Both the position numbers and the translations under genes were made by a program. The notes beneath the pieces are model-generated. The model was not told the DNA's origin and searched no databases. It worked only from the letters and a program-made list of their open reading frames with translations. A DNA stretch of 64,000 nucleotides. Source: DASQPR01 sp963797675. Its GTDB lineage: Bacteria; Actinomycetota; Actinomycetes; Mycobacteriales; Micromonosporaceae. Numbering within the stretch: position 1 is the stretch's first letter; each line of letters starts with the position of its first letter. The DNA is taken from contig CAWCQQ010000002.1 of NCBI GenBank assembly GCA_963797675.1, positions 2,604,001-2,668,000 of the forward strand, given 5' to 3'. This document shows, one piece after another, positions 44,592 through 54,996 of the stretch.

Positions 44592-46213
44592 CTACGATCC
44601 GGCCGGCCAGGTGATCTGGGTGGAGTGGTAGTAGTTGACGCCCATGATCTTCCAGCGCGGTCCTTGGGCGCCGAGGCGGGTGTCGAACGCGGTCTGGTCG
44701 TGGGTGGTCCACGGTGACCAGCCGAGTTCGGCGATCGCGGGCAGGCGCGGGAACGCCATGTAGTCGATGTCGGCCGAGGTGACGATGCGTTTCGGTCCAC
44801 AGTGGTGCTTCGACGCCGAGGACCGAGGTCTCGCCGACGCCGGTGAGGTACGCGCCGGGATTCCAGCCGTAGGCGGTGTTGACGTCGATGAGTCCGGCCC
44901 AGGTCTGCCCGAGCTTGATCTTGCGGGTGTACTTCATGTCGAGATAGGCGTGGTTGGCCGGCGACATGATGACCTTGGTGCCGGTCGCGACCGCGGCGGC
45001 GAGTGGCGCGTTGGTGGTGGTCGTGTCCCAGAACTGGGCCACGGTCGACGGCAGCAGCGTCGCTTTGGCGATGTCGTGCCAGCCGATGACGGTCTTGCCG
45101 TGCGCGGCCACGATCGGCTGCACCCGGTTGATGAACGCGGCGTAGTCGGCGGCGGTGGTGGAGCTGGCTTCGTCGCCGCCGATGTGGATGTACGGGCCCT
45201 GGCGTCAGCGCGGCGATCTCGCCGATGACCTGGTCGATGAACGTGTACGTCAGATCCAGCGACGTGCACAGGGAACTGAACCCGACGTTCGTGCCGGTGT
45301 ACAGCTTGGGGGCGACGCCGTTGCAGTTGAGCTGGGCGTACGAGGCGAGCGCGGCGTTGGTGTGCCCGGGCATGTCGATCTCGGGCACCACGGTGATGTA
45401 GCGGGAGGCCGCGTAGGCGACGATCGCGGAGTAGTCGGCCTGGGTGTAGTAGCCGCCGGGGCCGCCGCCGACCTCGGTGCTGCCGCCGTAGACGGCGAGG
45501 TTGGGCCAGCTGTTGATCGCGATCCGCCAGCCCTGGTCGTCGGACAGGTGCAGGTGCAGATAGTTGATCTTGTAGAGGGCGAGCTCGTCGAGGTACCGCT
45601 CGACCTGGGCGACAGTGAAGAAATGCCGGGCGACGTCGAGCATCGCACCGCGGTAGGCGAAGCGCGGGTAGTCGACGATGGTGCCGCCGGTCGCGGTCCA
45701 CGGGTCCGGCCGCGACAGACGGGCTCATGACGGCCGGCGGCAAGCAATTGCAGCAGCGTCTGAACGCCGGCGAACAGTCCGGCGGCCTGGTTGGCCTGGA
45801 TCAGCACCGTGGTGGCGGTGACGGTCAGCTGGTATCCCTGCGCGCCGACGGCTGCTCGGCGCGCCGGACAGCGACAGCGTGATGGTCCCGGTGCCGCCGG
45901 TGGTGACCGGGATCGCGTACCCGGTCGAGGCGCGCAGGATCCCGGCGAGGTAGCTGCCGATGTTCGCGACGTCGGTGGCGACGGTCGCGGTCGAGGCGAG
46001 GTGAACGTCGCACCGCTGGCCACCTCACTGACCGGTACCGGGACGATCACGTTCGGGAAGGTCGGCGTCGCGGCGCTCGCGTCCTCGAGCCGAGACGGTG
46101 TTCGCCGAGACGGCGACGCCGGCCAGCAGCGCGGCGGACAGGAGGATCCGGCGCGAGCCGGATGCGTGACGGGAGTTGCGGAAGTTGCCGGGTGATGCCG
46201 GGTTTCGGTTCAC
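44592..46213 (-). CDS. secreted GH20 beta-N-acetylhexosaminidase (frameshifted as given)
   Basis: About 540 codons. Signal-peptide start MNRNPASPGNFRNSRHASGS then RRILLSAALLAGVAVSANTV; a GH20b-like N-domain (QGYQLTVTATTVLIQANQAA, LFAGVQTLLQL); catalytic barrel with LDVARHFFTVAQVERYLDEL, NYLHLHLSDDQGWRI and PEIDMPGHTNAALASY. The Asp-Glu pair lies in HIGGDEASS, then VIGWHDIAKA, VIMSPANHAYLDMKY and WPAGS at the end. It removes terminal GlcNAc from chitooligosaccharides. At least five frame changes (about 46090, 45890, 45720, 45200, 44800). Next to an exo-glucosaminidase and a chitinase on the same strand. Confidence 0.82.
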
Positions 46214-46240
46214 GGCGGTTCCCTTTCGGACGGTGTGCGC

Positions 46241-46275
46241 CGGTCGGGCATCCGGGGTCTACCGGCACCCGACCG
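46241..46275 (-). other. intercistronic hairpin between the GH2 and GH20 genes
   Basis: CGGTCGGG (46241-46248) and CCCGACCG (46268-46275) pair across a GC-rich loop in the 74-base gap. Without a T-run it may stabilise or process the transcript rather than end it. Confidence 0.4.
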
Positions 46276-46287
46276 CGACCGATGGGT

Positions 46288-49140
46288 TCAGTTGGCGAGG
46301 ATGTCGATCTTCGGCATGTTCCAGCCGGAGACGCTGACCACCGGTGTCGCGCCCTGCAGGTCGGCCGACTGCCACGTCGACCGTGATCGGTCTGCGACTC
46401 ACCGGGCCACAGCGTGATGTCGTTGCCGCCCCAGATCGAGGACTGCAGTTCGTTGTCGCCGGCCAGTTCGGCGCCGCCGGCGGTACCCCGGCGGATGTCG
46501 GCCCGCAGGAAGAAGCCGACGGTCGGCGTGCTCGAGTTGTTGGTGATGGTGACCGTGGTCAGCCGGTCGGCGCCGTTCGGGCCGGCCTGGTTGACCGTGG
46601 TCGCGGTGGCGCCGATGGTCGCCGCGGCAGGCTCTGCAGGGCGTTCATGTTCGCGTAGGAGGACATCGACGCCTGCGGGCTGCCGGTGGTCTTGTTCCAG
46701 TTGATGACGTCGCCGGTGGTCGGTTCCCAGTAGACGTTGCGGTCGACGAGCGTGCCGTTCTGCTTGAGCAGCAGCTCCACGAAGTACGTGGTGTTCGCCG
46801 TCGTCGGCAGCGTCGGGGTCAGGACGTTGTTCGCGACCTGCTGCGAGGCGAGCGTCATCGTCGCCGATGTCGGTCGTCGAGCAGCGTGCCCGCGGTGTTG
46901 TAGACCTTCGACTCGACGGTCAGCCCGGTCTGGCTGGCGCCGCCGAGGTTGTCGAGGGTGACGGTGTGGTTGTCGAGGGTGAAGATCGCGTGCAGGGTCT
47001 TGTTGGCAGTCTGCGCGCCGAAGTAGGCGCCGGCCTGGTCGCCGTCGTTGTTGTACAGCGACCACAGCAGCGTCGGCCAGCCCTTGTTGAGCTGCCAGTA
47101 GATCGTGCCGGTCGACGGCGCCGCGGTGTTGGTCGAGTGGTCGATGAACGCCTCGAACTGCGCCCGGGTGTTCTCGTAGTTGGCGACCTGCGCCTCCTCG
47201 ACGTACTGGGCGAGGCTGGTCCAGGCGCCGTACCGGTTGGTGATCGAGGTGTCGAGGTTGTAGAGCGTGCCGAACGCGTACCCGGTGTGTTTCGTGCCTT
47301 CGTAGTTGTTGTGGTACTGGTTCGCGCCCGGCGTCTGCCACAGCGTCGACTGGTCGGACGCGGACAGGAACCGGTTGAGCGAGTCGAGCGTCGGGACGGT
47401 GTTGCCGCCGGACTCCTCGCTGTCGAAGCCCCACGAGCCGCCGGAGTTGGTATCGTCGCCGCCCGCGGAGTGGGTGGTGTCGTACCAGTAGGTCGGCGGG
47501 ACCCAGTCGTACGGGCCTTCCTTCTCACCGGACGCGCCGAGCTGGGTGCTGCGACTTGTACTCGGCCGAGGAGATGAACGGGCCGGTGTAGTCGGCGGCC
47601 GCGAATCCGTTGAGGGCCAGGGTCTCCTGGGTGGTGGTCGGGTTGTTGTCCGACCACTGGAAGCTGAACACGGCCGGGTGATTGCGCAGGCTCTGCCCGA
47701 TGCTCTGCGCGGACAGCTGGTAGGTGGCCTGGTCGGCGCTGCTGTAGGTGGTCGCCTCCCAGAAGTCGCAGCACTGGTAGCCGGCGTTGATCAGGATGCC
47801 GGCGGCGTCCATCTGCTGGTAGAAGTCGTCCGGCATCAGGTGGCCCTCGAGCCGGATCGTGTTGACGCCGAGGGACTTCATCAGCGCGATCTGCTTGGCG
47901 GTGTCGGCGGCCGAGTAGCGCAGGAACAGGTCCGGGTCGAAACCGCCACCGCGGATCACGATCGGCACATTGTTGATTTTGAACGCGCGGACTCCGCTGG
48001 GGGCGATCGACGAAACACCGGTGAGGTACGACGTCACCGTACGGATGCCGAACGTCTCCGCTGGTCGAGTTCAGTACGGTGCTGCCCTGGGCGACCGAGG
48101 TGGCCGAGGGTGTAGAGCGGCTGGGCGCCGAGCTGGTACGGCCACCAGATCGCCGGGCTCGCGATCGTCAGGCTCGGGTACGAGGCCGGCGCGAACGTCA
48201 CGGTCGATGTCGTGTTCGCCGCCACGGTCACGTCTGCGTCACGACGATCGGCGACCCGGCCGGCGGGGTGACGGTCGCGGTGACCGTGCCGGTCTGCGAC
48301 GTGGCCGAGGTGTTGGTGACGTCGGCCTTCACGGTCAGCGCCGAGCTGCTGACAGGTTGGCGGCGGTGTTCTGGTTGACGTGGGCGTTGCCGACGATCAG
48401 CGGGCCGCCGGTCTGCAGCTGGACCGGGAACTGGATGCCGGTGTTGTTGTCCGGCGGGATCTGGGTCCAGTCGACGTTGTCGAGCGTCAGCATCGTGCTC
48501 GGGTTGTTCGGGTACATCTCGATCGCGAGCGAGTTCGTCCCGTCCGCAGCAGGCTGGTGATGTCGAAGACGCGCTTCGCGTAGTCGCCGGCGACGGTCGC
48601 TGAGGTGGCGACCTCGGTGCCGTCGACCCAGACGTCGGCCTTGCCGACCACGCCGTTGACGATGATCTTCGCGTTCTGGCCGGCGGCGGGTGCGGTGAAG
48701 TCGGTCCGGTACCACCACGGCACGTCGAACTGCGCGATCGTGTCGGCGCCGACCTTCGTCATCTGGCCGAAGCAGGTCTTCATGTTCGTCGAGACGTAGA
48801 CGTTGGGGCAGGTGCCGTTCTGCAGCAGCGCGGCGATCTCGGTGCCGGGCGCGCCGCCGTCGTCGTTGGCGACGGTCAGCCAGCCGCTGGTGGAGAAGCC
48901 GGGTGTGGAGATCTGCGCGCCGGTCTGGGTGGCCGTCGCGCTGGTCAGGACCTTCCAGCCGGCGGCGGCGCCGAGGTCGGTGATGGCGCTCGAACCGGTG
49001 GACGGCGCCGAGCCGGCGGCCAGGACGACCGTCGATTGTGGATGGTGCGGCGGTGCGGCGGCGCCGCCGGCGGCGAGCAGCGCGGCCACGCCGAGTACGG
49101 CCGTAGCCGCGTACAACCTCGATCTGTGCGTTGTTCTCAT
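46288..49140 (-). CDS. secreted GH2 exo-beta-D-glucosaminidase (frameshifted as given)
   Basis: About 950 codons. Signal peptide MRTTHRSRLYAATAVLGVAA; jelly-roll domain (WYRTDFTAPAAGQNAKIIVN, KADVWVDGTEVATSATVAGD); Ig domains; barrel with IVIRGGGFDPDLFLRYSAAD, NTIRLEGHLMPDDFYQQMDA and QCCDFWEATTY. SFQWSDNNP replaces the usual Asn-Glu by Ser-Asp, and GSWGFDSEESGG supplies the Glu. The CsxA-type subfamily uses an Asp acid/base and a Glu nucleophile (D469/E541 in Amycolatopsis CsxA, from memory), and the spacing here (about 75) fits. It removes GlcN from chitosan ends. Ends VVSVSGWNMPKIDILAN. Six or more frame changes. AAGGAGC lies eight bases before ATG. Confidence 0.82.
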
Positions 49141-49293
49141 TGCCGTGCGCTCCTTGATAGGGGTGGGGGAGCGGGACGAGCGGTCGAGACGGGTGGTGCC
49201 TGCAGCGATTCGACAGCTCCTGGCCGCGTTCGGGTACGAGGTACGGATCGGTCGACGGGACCAGGTGCCGGCCGAATCGGCCCTGCAATGGTG

Positions 49294-49312
49294 GTTAGGA
49301 AAGTAGACTAAC
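49294..49312. promoter_or_regulatory. GTTAGGAAAG palindrome upstream of the exo-glucosaminidase
   Basis: GTTAGGAAAGTAGACTAAC: outer arms GTTAG/CTAAC are perfect. The left half matches the AGGAAAGTTTCCT-type palindrome reported for the ROK repressor CsnR at chitosanase promoters (from memory), with three mismatches in the right half. Lies about 150 bases upstream of the GH2 start, in an AT-rich patch. Confidence 0.5.
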
Positions 49313-49438
49313 TATCTATGGGTATGCAAGAGATCGATGGCCGTCGGCAGATTGCGGATCGGTAACGGGCGATACGGCGGCCGGCCGCCGTTCGGGATCG
49401 CCGTGTGCACCGTCCGTTGAGCAGCGGCTTTGGTGGCG

Positions 49439-49730
49439 CTACGGGCTGACAGTCGCCGGGTCGCTGAGAGGTCGATGTCGAGCCGAATGCTGGGGGAACG
49501 CCCGAAGACGCTGGCGCAGCGTGGCCAGCGGCACGCAGATGTCGCGGTGCTCGCGGGCGATGCCGAGGTGATCGATGCGCACGCCGCCGACGAGAGCCCA
49601 GCCGGTCGGAGCGCAGCACGGTGACTCGTTCCACCCGCAGGCGCAGTGTGCCGAACCCGTAGAGGTACTCGTCCTCGGTGAAGGTGACGACGGTGGTCCC
49701 CGGCCGGCACCTGCCGCTCGAGGCCTTCAT
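49439..49730 (-). pseudogene. conserved actinobacterial hypothetical protein, frame-broken
   Basis: MKASSGRCRPGTTVVTFTED then EYLYGFGTLRLRVERVTVLR in one frame, continuing after one shift near 49600 as WALVGGVRIDHLGIAREHRD and VPLATLRQRLRAFPQ to a TAG at 49439. About 97 codons. The TFTEDEYLYGFGTLRLRV stretch recalls small uncharacterised proteins I associate with Micromonospora-type actinomycetes. No function is known. It sits between the GH2 and GH18 genes on the same strand. The 49143-49438 part of the gap holds only the palindrome at 49294-49312. Confidence 0.45.
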
Positions 49731-49789
49731 CGACGACCTGCCGGCTCGGCCCAGCGGGCCGGCCGGAGCCGATCGTCGACGTACGCACC

Positions 49790-49826
49790 GATGGACTTCG
49801 TCCGGCATGCCGGGCGGAAGTCCATC
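49790..49826. terminator. terminator hairpin after the GH18 gene
   Basis: GATGGACTTC (49790-49799) and GAAGTCCATC (49817-49826) are perfect 10-bp arms, with a second palindrome CCGGCATGCCGG nested in the loop. It lies just past the chitinase stop. Confidence 0.65.
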
Positions 49827-49846
49827 GATGCATGTCGCCGGCACGG

Positions 49847-50970
49847 TCAGCTCTGGCGTAGTGGCGTCATCGGGACCGGGATGGCGAAGGTGGTGGCGCC
49901 GACGCCGACGCCGCCGAGGCAGGTGTTGGGCGGGTCGGTGGTGACGCCGCTGGTCGACGGCATTCTCCGCGGCCCAGAACATGAATCCGAGCATGCCGGC
50001 GGTGGTGCCGGCGCCGTTGGGGGCGGCGGTCTGGACCCAGGTGCCGGTCGCGGACTGGACGGACGTGGCGAAGTTGGTGCATTCGGGCCGGACCTGGTGG
50101 CCTTCGGCGATGAACAGGCTGCCGGTGAACTTCGCCGGGGCCAGGGGTGGGATCGGCGGGTTGTAGTTGGACTTGCCGGTGATGTGTTCCTGCCAGTTCG
50201 ACTCCGCCGACGACGCGGACGGCTGCTTGGACGGCACCATCGCGTTGGCGTAGTCGAGGACCGGGTTCGCCGTGGTCAGCCAGGACGACGTCGCCTTCTG
50301 GGTGAGGCCGATCAGGTAGCGGTCGCCGGCGGCGAGGTCGATGGTCAGCCGGGCGGCCGGGTTCGCGCCGGTCGCGTCGTAGGGCTCGAGATCGACCGGT
50401 AGGTGGTGATGAACGTCTGCAGGCCGGTCGAGGTTGGGGCGACGAGCTGTTCTCGTAGTCGATCTCGATGCCGACGCCGAGTTGCTGGGCGACGGCGGCG
50501 GCGTTGCGGGCCAGTTGGGCGGGGTTGGTGGACAGGGCGGTGTCCCAGTCGTCGGTGTAGGTGATGCCGCCGATGGAGAGCATGACCCGGATGCCGTGGC
50601 TGGTGAAGTACGAGACGACCGCGGAGGTCATGCCGCGGGGTACGCCGTTGACGTCGCCGGCGTCGTTGGTCTCGTTGAGCAGCCGCAGCGGGTTGACGAA
50701 GCTGAGGACGACGAGGTTGACCGACGGGTGGCCGTCGCCGCGGTCGATGAGCCAGTGGTTGTTGGTGTCGAAGTTGGTCATGTCGCGGACGGTGGCCCAG
50801 GTGCAGGCGTCGTTACCGCAGTGCCAGGCGCCGTAGATCTGGATCGGCGTCGCCGCCGCGGCCTGACGGCGACGCCCGCCGCGGCCGGGACGGCCTGCGC
50901 GGACGGTGCCGCGACCACCATCCCGACGAGGAGGGCGAGCGGTGGCGAGGATCGTTGAGCGTGTTCGCAT
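49847..50970 (-). CDS. secreted GH18 chitinase-type enzyme (frameshifted as given)
   Basis: About 375 codons. Starts MRTRSTILATA with a signal peptide broken by a shift. The GH18 barrel follows: PIQIYGAWHCGNDACTWATV, VNLVVLSFVNPL, VMLSIGGITYTDDWD (SxGG) and VGIEIDYENS, corresponding to DxxDxDxE with the catalytic Glu. Then LIGLTQKATSSWLTTANPVL, LGFMFWAAE, and after another shift FAIPVPMTPLRQS. Hydrolyses chitin or chitooligosaccharides outside the cell. Four frame changes (about 50920, 50440, 50300, 49970). No chitin-binding domain is visible. An AAGGA/TCCTT palindrome lies upstream. Confidence 0.75.
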
Positions 50971-50998
50971 GTGTGTCCGTTCCGAACGTCGGTGTTAA

Positions 50999-51013
50999 AA
51001 GGAAGGACTCCTT
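50999..51013. promoter_or_regulatory. AAGGA-TCCTT palindrome upstream of the GH18 gene
   Basis: AAGGA AGGAC TCCTT, 29 bases before the chitinase start, inside GTTAAAAGGA...TCCTTAC. Similar in base content and layout to the site before the GH2 gene, so the same regulator may control both. Confidence 0.45.
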
Positions 51014-51102
51014 ACTGATTGATCGGCAAGTTAACACGCATATGTGAATATTACAATATATAGCTTGATTTGTCGTTGACTCTGTCGCTGCGTTGGACAC
51101 TC

Positions 51103-51137
51103 CTCCGGGCCTGCCGGGCCCCCCGACAGGCCCGGAG
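51103..51137. terminator. GC-rich hairpin
   Basis: CTCCGGGCCTG (51103-51113) and CAGGCCCGGAG (51127-51137), perfect 11-bp arms with a C-rich loop. It is far from any stop, in the gap between the divergent chitinase and sigma-factor genes. Possibly a terminator left from lost DNA. Confidence 0.45.
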
Positions 51138-51214
51138 TCGCCCCGCCATCTGTGTAAGCGCCGACCGTGGCGGGAACGTCACACCGGCACGTCATTGCGG
51201 GTCGCATGATCGGA

Positions 51215-51290
51215 GATCTTGGCTGGGGTGGAGCGCTGAGGTTGGGATCATGGCGAAATGACCACCGTGACCAGCCAAGATCCGCGATCT
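51215..51290. repeat. dispersed palindromic element
   Basis: GATCTTGGCTGG (51215-51226) pairs perfectly with CCAGCCAAGATC (51271-51282), enclosing about 44 bases. The right arm plus flank (51272-51290) is the exact inverse of 21085-21103. Rest of the 51014-51335 gap: nothing else supported. Confidence 0.6.
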
Positions 51291-51335
51291 TCCGACACTC
51301 CAGGCGCCGGTTAGACGCGATGGCCGCCACGGGGC

Positions 51336-52017
51336 ATGATGGCGCGGATGGATCGACGGCCGGGTTTACCAACGACGGGCGATGCGGCCGAATCTGACGG
51401 TCCGCCGCGTCCGCGCGAAGCCCGCCGCGATGGCGTACCCGATCTGTCGGCTTTGGTATTGTCCGCTCGGGCCGGCGACGAGCAGGCGTTCCGCGGCCTG
51501 TACCGGGCAATCCAGCCGGGTCTTCTGCGCTACCTACGGGCGCTGGTCGGTCAGGATGCGGACGACGTCGCGTCCGAGGCGTGGCTGCAGATCGTCCGCG
51601 ACCTTGCCACCTTCGTCGGCAACGGGGACGAGTTCCGAGCCTGGTCGGCGACGATTGCGCGACATCGTGCGCTGGATCACCTGCGGGCGCGCAGCCGTCC
51701 GCCACAGGTGTCGACGCCGGTCGAGGCACTCGCCGACCGCCCGGTGACGCCGACACGGCCGCGGGTGCGATCGAGGCCATCTCGACGGAGGCCGCGATCG
51801 CGCTGATTGCGAGCCTGCCGCGCGAACAGGCCGAAGCGGTGCTGTTACGGGTTGTGGTCGGGTTGGACGCCGACGGCGCCGGGCGTGTGCTCGGTAAGCG
51901 CGGCGGTGCGGTACGCACTCCGCCTACCGCGGGCTGCGGCGTCTTGCCGAGATCGTGGACCAGCGGCGGTCACCCACGACGAGGAGCGCTCCGCGCCGCC
52001 GTGATCGCCGGGTGTGA
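51336..52017 (+). CDS. ECF-type sigma factor (two frameshifts)
   Basis: About 225 residues. Region 2: LVLSARAGDEQAFRGLYRAI, LRYLRALVGQDADDVASEAW, WSATIARHRALDHLRAR. After a shift near 51735, region 4 follows: SLPREQAEAVLLRVVVGLDA and GRVLGKRGGAVRT, and after another near 51915 YRGLRRLAEIVDQRRS to the TGA at 52017. Directs RNA polymerase to a small regulon, probably controlled by the membrane protein encoded next. Starts ATG 51336 or 51348. Confidence 0.78.
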
Positions 52018-52050
52018 CATGCCGGACGGTTTCGACGCTGAGGACAGGTG

Positions 52051-52758
52051 ATGGGTACCAAGGACAAACGACGGATCAACCGGGCGTACGCCGAGCGGAT
52101 CCTCGCCGGCAAGGCGCCGCCGTCGGCGAACTCGCCGATGTGCTGGCCGCTGCTGGCAGGTCCGGCGGCAACCGGCACGAACTGCGCGGCGAAGACGCGG
52201 CGGTGGCGATGTTCGACGTGCCCGCGCCGAACCTGCATCCTCACCGCACCGACCCCCGGTTCGTCGGAGCGCGGTCAGAGGGCTCCTGACCGCGAAACTG
52301 ACCGCTGTCATCGTGGTGATCGGGGTCGGTCTCGGCGGTGTGGCCGTCGCGGCGTCGAACGGAATTCTGCCCACCATTCCGCATCGCCACGGATCGCCGA
52401 CCAACCAATGCGACAGGTGCGGTACGCCGCGCCTTCCGGCATCGTCGCCGACGACGCCGGGATCAGACTCCGATCCGACATCATCGGCCTCGGCGTCGCC
52501 GTCGCCGTCTCTGCGGGGGCTGTGCCACGCGTACACGGCGATGGTCGACGCCGGTCATACCCCCCACGCGGACAATCCGGCGTTCGCCCGCCTCGTCGCC
52601 GCGGCCGGCGGCCCAGCCGAGGTGGTCTCGCCTACTGCCAGACGCTGCTCGCTGGTAAACCCCACGGGAACGGCTCCGGCGCAACGCCCGTACCGCACCC
52701 GAACGGTCATTCCAGCAGTCATCCCGGCGGGACGCCGAATTCTCACGCCACGCATTAG
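52051..52758 (+). CDS. membrane partner of the sigma factor, anti-sigma candidate (frameshifted)
   Basis: ATG 52051 gives MGTKDKRRINRAYAERILAG, then after a shift LADVLAAAGRSGGNRHELRG and EDAAVAMFDVPAPNLH. After another shift comes a membrane helix LTAKLTAVIVVIGVGLGGVA, and an extracytoplasmic part with GLCHAYTAMVDAGHTPHADN, FARLVAAAGGPAEV and YCQTLLAG, ending SHATH. A short cytoplasmic helical segment, one TM and an outer domain, encoded 33 bases after a sigma gene, is the usual arrangement for a membrane anti-sigma. No HxxxCxxC zinc motif is seen. Function is inferred from position. Confidence 0.6.
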   Translation: MGTKDKRRINRAYAERILAGKAPPSANSPMCWPLLAGPAATGTNCAAKTRRWRCSTCPRRTCILTAPTPGSSERGQRAPDRETDRCHRGDRGRSRRCGRRGVERNSAHHSASPRIADQPMRQVRYAAPSGIVADDAGIRLRSDIIGLGVAVAVSAGAVPRVHGDGRRRSYPPRGQSGVRPPRRRGRRPSRGGLAYCQTLLAGKPHGNGSGATPVPHPNGHSSSHPGGTPNSHATH

Positions 52759-52841
52759 CGGCGGTTTCCCCCGTACGCGGGCTGGTCGTCCGGCCGAGCC
52801 CGCTACTAACCGGCGCGATAGCTGGCGATCCCACGAAGTCT

Positions 52842-54993
52842 TCAGGATGAGGTCGACGACCGGCTGCCGGAGGTTTCGCGGGCGTGTTCGGTGGCGGCGC
52901 CGATGCGGGTCATCCGGTGCCAGCGCAGCCGTCCGCCGACCAGCGCCATGATCGTGGACTGGACGACGACGAGGTACATGAGCTGCCGGTAGACGAACTG
53001 CTGCAGGCCGAGGCTCCACAGCGGCCCGTACTTCTCGCGGTCGAGGTGCAGGGCGTACGCGGCGGTCAGCGGTCTGTGCGGCGAGGAGCCCGAACCAGAC
53101 GGCGGCGACCTTTGCGACCGGGCAGGAAGACGAGGCCGTAGAGGCCGAACACGTCGACCATCGGTGCGCACAGCGGCAGCAGCACCTGGAATACCAGCAG
53201 GTAGAGCAGGCCGCGCCGGCCGAGGCGTCCGCCGGGACCGGATTCGATGACCGAGTGGCGGTGTTTCCACATCGCCTGCATGGTGCCGTAGCACCAGCGG
53301 TAGCGCTGCCGCCACAGCTGCCGCAGGCTGGCCGGGGCTTCGGTCCAGGCGACCGCGTCGGGGGCGTAGACGACCCGCCAGCCGGCGCGGATGATCGACA
53401 TGGTCAGGTCGGTGTCCTCGGCGAGGGTCTCGGCGGAGACGCCGCCGACGTCGTGGAGGGTTTCGCGGCGGAACGCGCCGATCGCGCCGGGGATCGTCGG
53501 CATGCACGCGCCGAGGTCGAACGTGCGCCGGTCGAGGTTGAAGCCGATGACGTACTCGAGGTGCTGCCAGCGGCCGAGCAGGCCGCGACGGTTGGCGACC
53601 TTGGTGTTGCCGGACACGGCACCGACCGCGGGGTCGCGCAGCGGCTGGACGAGCCGGCCGATCGCTTCGGGCTCGAAGATGGTGTCGCCGTCGACCAGGA
53701 CCAGGATGTCGCCGCGGGCGCGGCGGATGCCGGTGTTGAGCGCGGCGGGTTTGCCGGCGTTGGCCTGCTCGATCACGGTGACGTCGGGCAGCCGCAGGCC
53801 AGCGGACGATGTCGGCGGTCCCGTCGGTGGATCCGTCGTCGACGACGATGACATCGACGTGCGGGTAGTCGCGAGCCGAGCAGCGAGACCGACGCTGGCG
53901 GCGATGTTCGCCGACTCGTTGAACGCCGGCACGATCACGGTCACCGACCCGAGATACCGCGGCCGACGGCGATCGCGCCGGCACGGCCCGGTCGTGGCGT
54001 CGGGCGCACCAGAGCTGCACGGCGAGGCGCAGCCCGGACAGGACGAGGGCGACGGCCATCATCGCGGTCAGCGCGATGGCGAGCCACCGGCCGGCGGTCT
54101 GGGCCCAGGCGAGGAGGTCGCCGCGGATGCGTTCGCCGGTGGACGCGGCGCTCGCCCCGGACAGTCCGAGACCTTGCGAGACGGTGACGAACCGGTAGCC
54201 CTGCGGCCTGCAGCCGCGGGATCAGCTCGGCGACGGCGGCGACGGTCTGGCTGCGGTCGCCGCCGGAGTCGTGCATCATCACCACCGCGCCGGCGCCGTG
54301 CGCCGGGCAGTGGCGGCGTCGACGATCGCGGCCACGCCGGGACGCTGCCAGTCGTTGGTGTCGTGGTCGGCGACCACGACGAGGTAACCGGCCGCGCCGA
54401 TCTGCCGCATCGCGGCGAGGTCGGCGCCGGTGATCGCGTCGGGGGTCGACGAGTACGGCGGGCGGAGCAGCACCGGGGTGGTGCCGGTGGCGCCGGCGAT
54501 GGCGTTCGCGGTCCAGGTCAGCTCGAGGCTGCGTTGCCAGGCCGGGGTGGTGGCGAGGTCGGCGTGGGTGAAGGTGTGCGAGCCGATCTCGTTGCCGCCC
54601 GCGACCACCTGCCGGGACAGCTGCGGGTATTGGTCGACCCGGGAGCCGACCTCGAAGAACGTCGCGTGCGCGTGGTAGCGGGCCAGGATCGCCAGGATCT
54701 GCGGCGTCCAGGTGGGGTCGGGACCGTCGTCGAAGGTCAGCGCGATCGTCTTGGCCGGCATGGCTCGGCTGGTGACGGTGCCGTCCGGGGCGACCCGCAG
54801 GATCGGACCGCCGCCGGTCACCGAAGCGGGCACGGCGCCACCGGTGACGACGGCCGGCGGGATTGCCGTTGCCTTCATCGCCGACGTGGGAGACGTAGCC
54901 GTTGAGGCACAGCAGCGCGAACGCGACCGCCGCGAACAGGTACAGCAGGATCCAGTGGGCGCGCGGTTCCCGCCGCGAGAGGTGGCTGGCCAT
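52842..54993 (-). CDS. bifunctional polysaccharide deacetylase / family 2 glycosyltransferase (MatB-like, frameshifted)
   Basis: About 717 codons. N-terminal TM (WILLYLFAAVAFALLCLNGY), a NodB domain (IALTFDDGPDPTWTPQILAI; GSHTFTHADL with the metal His; LLRPPYSSTPDAI; VVMMHDSGGDR), a TM (IALTAMMAVALVLSGLRLAV), then a processive GT2 with VTVIVPAFNESANIAASVG, VIVVDDGSTDGT, LVDGDTIFEP (DxD), ETLAEDTDLTMSI and LWRQRYRWCYGTMQ (QxxRW), and C-terminal TMs. Streptomyces MatB has this fusion and makes a PNAG-like matrix (from memory). At least six frame changes. Encoded three bases after a small membrane protein. Confidence 0.82.
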
Positions 54994-54996
54994 CGA

